From contig JACQZL010000253.1 of NCBI GenBank assembly GCA_016213865.1, forward strand, positions 1-7,047: a stretch of 7,047 nucleotides of DNA, written 5' to 3'. Position 1 is the stretch's first letter; each line of letters opens with the position of its first letter. Source of the DNA: Candidatus Rifleibacteriota bacterium (GTDB lineage Bacteria; UBP17; UBA6191; JACPRK01). The position numbers were made by a program, and so were the translations under genes. The notes below the pieces were generated by a model. It was not told the DNA's origin, made no database searches, and worked only from the letters and a program-made list of their open reading frames with translations. Of this stretch, positions 4,201-7,047 are shown piece by piece.

Positions 4201-7047
4201 GTCACGGTCGAGCCCTCCGTGGGCGACGACGGGGTCACGCCCTCCGTGATCACAACCGGGACGTACACGGTGACCGCGCACTTCCTGAAGTCGCGGACCA
4301 GCCCCGGCGATGCCCTGATGGCCATCACACCCACGCTCTGGGTGACGGGCCCCGCGCCGCTCCCGGGGCCCAACGACGTCACCGCCTCGATGGTTCGGGC
4401 CGGCGACTCGGCTCACTGGACGTATACCTCGACCCCGGTCCAGAGCGGCCGGGACGGCGAGTATCACCTCACCATCGCGGCCTCCGACTCGGCGGGGAAC
4501 GTCAACGAGGATCCCTACACCCTGTTCCGGATCGAGACCCAGGGGCCTGACGTCGGGCTCCAGTTCTCGCAGGCGTCGGGGGTCCTGACGACGCCTGCCG
4601 TCGCGGCCGCCGGGCCCATCACCGTCACGGCGGTGTTCACCAAGCCCATCGAGTTGGCCACGCCGCCGCAGGTCCAGATCCGCTCCGAGCTGACCGGCCT
4701 GTCCGGGCCGAACACGGTCAGCCCGACGGGCATGACGCGGGTCACTTCGTCGGTCTACACGTTCCAGTACACGCTGTCCAACGGACAGGACGGACCTTTC
4801 CTGGTCGATATCAGCGGCGCCCGCGACGCCTTCGGCAACCTGAACAAGCCGACCAGGCTCCCCGAGAAGCGCCTCACGGTCCTGACGGCCGCTCCGACCG
4901 CGTATCTGACGTTCAGCCAGGACGACCGGACCAATCCGGCGTACTTCCGGGCCGGTCTGGTCAAGATAACCGCCACCTTCAGCGAGCCGATCACGCCCAC
5001 GGCACCCACCCTCCAGATCACGGGGCCGCAACCCATCGGACCGGCTTCGATGGCGGGCGCCGTGCCCGCGACGGTCTGGACGTACGACTACACGATCACC
5101 GCCCTCCCGGCCATCGGACTGGCGACCGCCGATCTGACCGCGACCGGCAGCGCCGGCGGACGGGTCACCTCTGGAACCTACAACAGCCAGATGGCGCTGG
5201 ACACCACGAGCCCCGCGGTCGCCCTGGCCTATGCCTCGAGCGGCTCGGGCACGATGATACCCGCGGGCTCGCTGACCGTGACCGCCACGTTCTCGCCGGA
5301 GGGCCTCGGCGCTGGCGAGACCCCCGACGTGACCCTGACGCGACTGGCCGGCGGCGCCAGCCCCAACAACGTCAGCGCGCAGATGCACCGGGTCACGAGC
5401 ACGGTCTTCGTCTCCAGCCCGGCCTACGCCGGAACCACGCTCACGATCACGGGCCCCGGCGGCACCACCGACGGTAACTTCCAGGTTTCGCTCGCGGGAG
5501 CGCTCGATCGGGCGCGGAACACCGCCCTGACCCCCTCCAACAACCAGGTCACGATCGACACCGTCCGGCCGGCGGTCACCAAGCTGGTCTACTCCAAGGA
5601 CGTCGGCTCGACCATCGGGTCCGGGCCCCTGTCGGTCACCATCACCTTCTCGGAGCCGATCAGCCCCAGCTCACCGCCGACGGTACGCATCAGCCGCCAG
5701 CTCCCGGGTCTTCCGACGGTCAAGGCCGCTACCTCGGTCGTCGCCTCGACGCCGACGTCGATCTGGCGGGCCGACTTCAGCATCGGCGCCCAGGACGAAG
5801 GCGACTGGCTGCTGGAGATCTCGAACGCCCGGGACTTCGCCCGCAACCTGTCGACCTACAACCCCGCGCAGTTCGCGACCAGCCGTTTCGCCGTCGACCT
5901 GACGGTGATGGCGGTGACCATGGTCTACCCGCCGCTGGGCGAGCCTCTGACCAAGTACTCGACGGGGGCCTCCTTCGTGGTCACGGCCATCTTCAACAAG
6001 CCGATCGTCAACACGCCGCGGATCGCCATCAGCGGCGGCACGTCCTCACCGATCAACGACGTCGCGGCCTCGCCGATGACGGCCACGACCAACAGCGCGA
6101 TCTGGTCCTTCGCCTACGTCGGCGGGCTGCGCCAGTCCGACGACGGCCTTTTCCGGGTGCAGATCCTCGACGCCAAGGAGCGCTCGGGGCTGACGACCAA
6201 CCCCGAGGTCGGCAACGCGACCTTCGCGGTGGACACCGTGGCGCCCGGGATCGTCTCGTTCTCCACGAGCAAGCCGTCGCCGCTCTCGAACGGGACGCTG
6301 CAGTTCGTCATCCAGTACGACGAGACCCCGGTCACGCTCCCAACGATCCGGATCGTGGGCGTGGGCAACGCACCCAGCACGGCCAACGACGTCAATCCGG
6401 CGGTCGACATGACCCGCGACGAGGGTAACCCGGCCCGATTCCGCTTCGTCACGGACGTGGCGACCGGCGACGACGACTTCATGGCCGTCACGATCGCGAG
6501 GGCCCTCGACGCGGCCGGCAATGCGGCCCCCAATCCGACCACGAATACCTACCAGATCGACACCGTTCCCGCGGTCATCAACCTGACCTACAGTTTGTCC
6601 AGTCCGGTGGCAACCGGCCCGCTCACCATCACCGCCACCGCCCAGGGCGAACCCCTGACCGGGACGCCGCTGATCACCGTCGACAACTTCCGCGAAGGGA
6701 CGTCGATCAACAAGGTGTTCCGCGGCGCCATGACGGCCGACCCGCGCGACGCCAAGCGGTACAGCTACACCTTCGACGTCCAGAGCGGCAACGACAGCCC
6801 GCCCCCGTTCTTCGTCACGCTCGAGGATGCTCGCGACCAGGCCGGGAACGTCTCGACGGTCTTCAACAACCAGCAGTTCAGCGTCGACGGCGCTCCGGGG
6901 GTCGCGCTCTCGTACAGTCAGGCGGGGACGACTTTCCGGACCGGACCTCTCGCCATCACGGCGACGTTCAACGAGGCGATCATCAGTACCCCCCAGCTCT
7001 CCGTGTCGGCGCCCGGCGGGACCGGCACCACCAACGGCGTCACGGCC
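1141..7047 (+). CDS. Giant secreted Ig-like repeat protein, probable adhesin or surface stalk (3' end outside window)
   Basis: A single frame runs 1969 codons with no stop and leaves the window still open. The upstream in-frame stop is TGA at 1006-1008. Residues 1-36 form a signal peptide, so the product is exported. Residues 37-403 are a beta-rich head with Thr, Gly, Val and Asn-rich strands that I cannot place firmly. From residue 404 onward at least 13 complete divergent repeats of about 105-130 residues follow, plus the start of another. They resemble bacterial Ig-like (Big-type) beta-sandwich domains, with motifs such as FSEPI (1280-1284, 1503-1507), VWTYDYTI (1312-1319), SDSAGN (1115-1120) and FAVDTVAP (1695-1702). 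Such arrays usually build long extracellular stalks in adhesins, biofilm or cell-surface proteins. No catalytic domain is visible. The C-terminal anchor, sorting signal or secretion domain is missing from the window, so the attachment mode is unknown. Almost all codons end in G or C throughout, with no sign of a frameshift. Coding status is very secure; the adhesin role is inferred from architecture alone. Confidence 0.93.
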   Translation, partial: MKETARPTTGVMFAGKGRTILLLVAAAFMCVSPVMAGLTVPTWTPNPPGSVATPGQAAVGTQFNQSVNVSNTGTQTVTIGSATIVFVTQNAGEVSVTASTGNPTTITTGSTVTLNFTCALCSATAQGGVVANFTISGTEAVSNQAVSAARDLGNLTITPRETVISGTWYPSGSTHMGVTISAFDVSNPAVWGTQAGVDGAFSITLSGAKPGDSVRVEVTGIVPETTFTYTVATVTVPSGCTALDPVLLYDPTFTARDSTNTVLYAIGGRVRNNSGEYVGGLTMRMRIRHTNTDGSRVESADGAYAFRTDDFRQTFPGKFGVSGDTDPADGEPLILQLTSSDDVVFVMDKVSTDTGWTFDTDTDVVQPHLVLWDSIDTYYIPMSTVLTRSGNGAADLYLRDLPPTARFVFSKDQRYVGVGPIYLTATFKENVGGDLLGYSQNEPLPVTPTLRIDRPNSPGDLQACCYEMQRVDSINACTWSTVYNVLQGDGANLKDGQMTLTLTNGKDIGGNSQSAIIPTSFTILTVPPKATLTYSKSLGSSPPSVPLTGFTISATFDARIDPNSIVTITITPSSNDPPVNGNTLIDAAMVRVGDVGNGTLYSYAYTPTANLPGYYNVTLAGGRNLGVPATSINRTPSNPLFVLDTHRATPTLSYSRRGTGPSTGPTMVSSDGVAGQMLTVTATFDEPVSNPTIRINRPPLGTGQTFGDLLETPMVAVPPSATSTTLWGITYSVLGSNGSNLLDGTASVTVSNGINAIGNYSNSPGTSNRFDIDTLAPTLFSPTATAVTATPTRISATLPDFSNKLRIRAHFSEGMSSTFPPRLKVIRPGAAAAAVTTADMTPVSGLTDTFDYLYTVQAADPPGVIDGALEVSFLRAEDYAGNILKPITPTFNATVVTTAVPVVLTYSPNKPSYRAGDVVTLTATVGTNRAPLYALSGYAQPGLRFTGPGSGRDIPFLPLNLVAANSYTATYSVTASNETTLQDGPAWVSVLAQDDVGNLVTDSSVTNRSFQIVATPPVVEVTVEPSVGDDGVTPSVITTGTYTVTAHFLKSRTSPGDALMAITPTLWVTGPAPLPGPNDVTASMVRAGDSAHWTYTSTPVQSGRDGEYHLTIAASDSAGNVNEDPYTLFRIETQGPDVGLQFSQASGVLTTPAVAAAGPITVTAVFTKPIELATPPQVQIRSELTGLSGPNTVSPTGMTRVTSSVYTFQYTLSNGQDGPFLVDISGARDAFGNLNKPTRLPEKRLTVLTAAPTAYLTFSQDDRTNPAYFRAGLVKITATFSEPITPTAPTLQITGPQPIGPASMAGAVPATVWTYDYTITALPAIGLATADLTATGSAGGRVTSGTYNSQMALDTTSPAVALAYASSGSGTMIPAGSLTVTATFSPEGLGAGETPDVTLTRLAGGASPNNVSAQMHRVTSTVFVSSPAYAGTTLTITGPGGTTDGNFQVSLAGALDRARNTALTPSNNQVTIDTVRPAVTKLVYSKDVGSTIGSGPLSVTITFSEPISPSSPPTVRISRQLPGLPTVKAATSVVASTPTSIWRADFSIGAQDEGDWLLEISNARDFARNLSTYNPAQFATSRFAVDLTVMAVTMVYPPLGEPLTKYSTGASFVVTAIFNKPIVNTPRIAISGGTSSPINDVAASPMTATTNSAIWSFAYVGGLRQSDDGLFRVQILDAKERSGLTTNPEVGNATFAVDTVAPGIVSFSTSKPSPLSNGTLQFVIQYDETPVTLPTIRIVGVGNAPSTANDVNPAVDMTRDEGNPARFRFVTDVATGDDDFMAVTIARALDAAGNAAPNPTTNTYQIDTVPAVINLTYSLSSPVATGPLTITATAQGEPLTGTPLITVDNFREGTSINKVFRGAMTADPRDAKRYSYTFDVQSGNDSPPPFFVTLEDARDQAGNVSTVFNNQQFSVDGAPGVALSYSQAGTTFRTGPLAITATFNEAIISTPQLSVSAPGGTGTTNGVTA
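1249..1590 (+). other. N-terminal beta-rich domain (residues 37-150)
   Basis: The segment begins GLTVPTWTPNPPGS and contains alternating hydrophobic and polar strands such as NQSVNVSNTGTQTVTIGSA (64-82) and STVTLNFTCALCSA (110-123). The phrase 'VNVSNTGTQTVTI' followed by strands is typical of Ig-like modules in extracellular proteins that carry 'choice-of-anchor D' or related beta-sandwich domains. That resemblance is by eye only. A CxxC pair (C118, C121) lies in a late strand and could form a local disulfide after export. It differs from the later repeats, lacking their FSEP and DxAGN motifs, so I treat it as a separate module. Confidence 0.45.
1591..1854 (+). other. Beta-rich linker module (residues 151-238)
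   Basis: This short segment contains LTITPRETVISGTWYPSG (155-172), then GVTISAFDVSNPAV (177-190), DGAFSITLSGAKPGDSV (198-214), and ends in TFTYTVATVTVPSG (226-239). The layout of strands separated by Gly, Pro and Asp turns is that of a small beta-sandwich, and the DGAFSITL phrase recalls the 'dGsf.v.l' strand of carboxypeptidase-regulatory-like or Ig-like extracellular modules. It has no cysteine. No family assignment is offered. Confidence 0.35.
1855..2349 (+). other. Unassigned head domain (residues 239-403)
   Basis: This segment of about 165 residues sits between the N-terminal modules and the first Ig-like repeat and does not share the repeat pattern. It starts GCTALDPVLLYDPTF (C240), continues with VRNNSGEYVGGLTMRMRIRH (270-289) and then an acidic stretch rich in Asp (for example DGEPLILQLTSSDDVVFVMD, 329-348, and DTDTD around 359-363), ending TRSGNGAADLYLRDLPPTAR. 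The high Asp content gives possible calcium-binding sites, but no canonical EF-hand or RTX motif is present. Its position at the tip of a predicted stalk makes it a candidate ligand-binding or structural cap. Function is unknown. Confidence 0.4.
2350..7047 (+). repeat. Array of at least 13 complete Ig-like protein repeats plus one partial
   Basis: Approximate repeat boundaries by residue are 404-528, 529-649, 650-778, 779-901, 902-1017, 1018-1137, 1138-1253, 1254-1359, 1360-1478, 1479-1591, 1592-1703, 1704-1811, 1812-1920, and 1921 onward (cut off). A typical unit opens with a V-x-L-x-Y-S strand, has a gap ending in a small residue and Gly, then T-x-T-A-T-F-S-E-P-I, a P-x-I-x-I strand, an aromatic W/Y-x-Y-x-Y/F-x-V strand, an acidic D-G turn, A-x-D-x-A-G-N, and a closing F-x-I-D-T-x-x-P linker. 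DxxGN-type loops are clear at 877-882, 993-998, 1115-1120, 1228-1233, 1789-1794 and 1898-1903, and become DxARN at 1455-1460 and 1564-1569. The units are divergent, differing in codons as well as residues, so they are old duplications. This matches bacterial Ig-like stalk domains; the exact Pfam family is not determined. Confidence 0.85.

Noticed and set aside
3532..5388. 618-codon open frame on the - strand inside the giant gene
   Set aside because: Its translation is dominated by Arg, Gly, Asp and Val with no domain pattern. It lies wholly opposite a frame with coherent Ig-like repeats and is the usual antisense shadow of GC-rich coding DNA.

Overview
The window is GC-rich bacterial DNA with one clear gene. 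That gene is a very large secreted or surface protein on the + strand. It starts near 1141 and is still open at the last base, giving 1969 codons with no stop. Nearly every codon in it ends in G or C. It has a Sec-type signal peptide, and a Shine-Dalgarno-like GGAG precedes the start, so the host is a bacterium. The phylum cannot be fixed from one gene. A high-GC environmental lineage that makes giant Ig-like surface proteins fits, and the purine-rich and CTCTGTG-like intergenic repeats recall Planctomycetota and similar groups, but that is a weak impression.

Layout: bases 1-448 are a minisatellite of three full 142-bp units plus the first 22 bases of a fourth, with no indels between units. 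The array may continue off the left edge. Bases 449-1140 contain no convincing gene. This stretch holds a period-8 CTCTGTG/CTCCGTG array with a complementary arm upstream, an isolated extended -10-like box, a nested inverted repeat and a weak promoter-like pair before the gene. Bases 1141-7047 are the giant gene.

The protein reads, in order: a signal peptide (residues 1-36); a beta-rich N-terminal head of about 365 residues whose parts I cannot assign firmly (37-150, 151-238, 239-403); then at least 13 complete and one cut-off Ig-like beta-sandwich repeats of about 105-130 residues (404 to beyond 1969). The repeats share a pattern: an opening LTYS-like strand, a TATFSEPI-like strand, a WxYxYxV-like strand, a DxAGN-like loop and a closing FxIDTxxP linker. 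All cysteines lie at or before residue 477. The architecture suggests a long extracellular stalk or adhesin-like fibre with a distinct head; the C-terminal anchor or sorting signal lies outside the window.

No operon partner, RNA gene, CRISPR array, insertion sequence or multi-gene system is visible. The points worth a second look are the giant gene itself, its unassigned head, its uneven cysteine distribution, the strong divergence among repeats, and the 142-bp minisatellite upstream.
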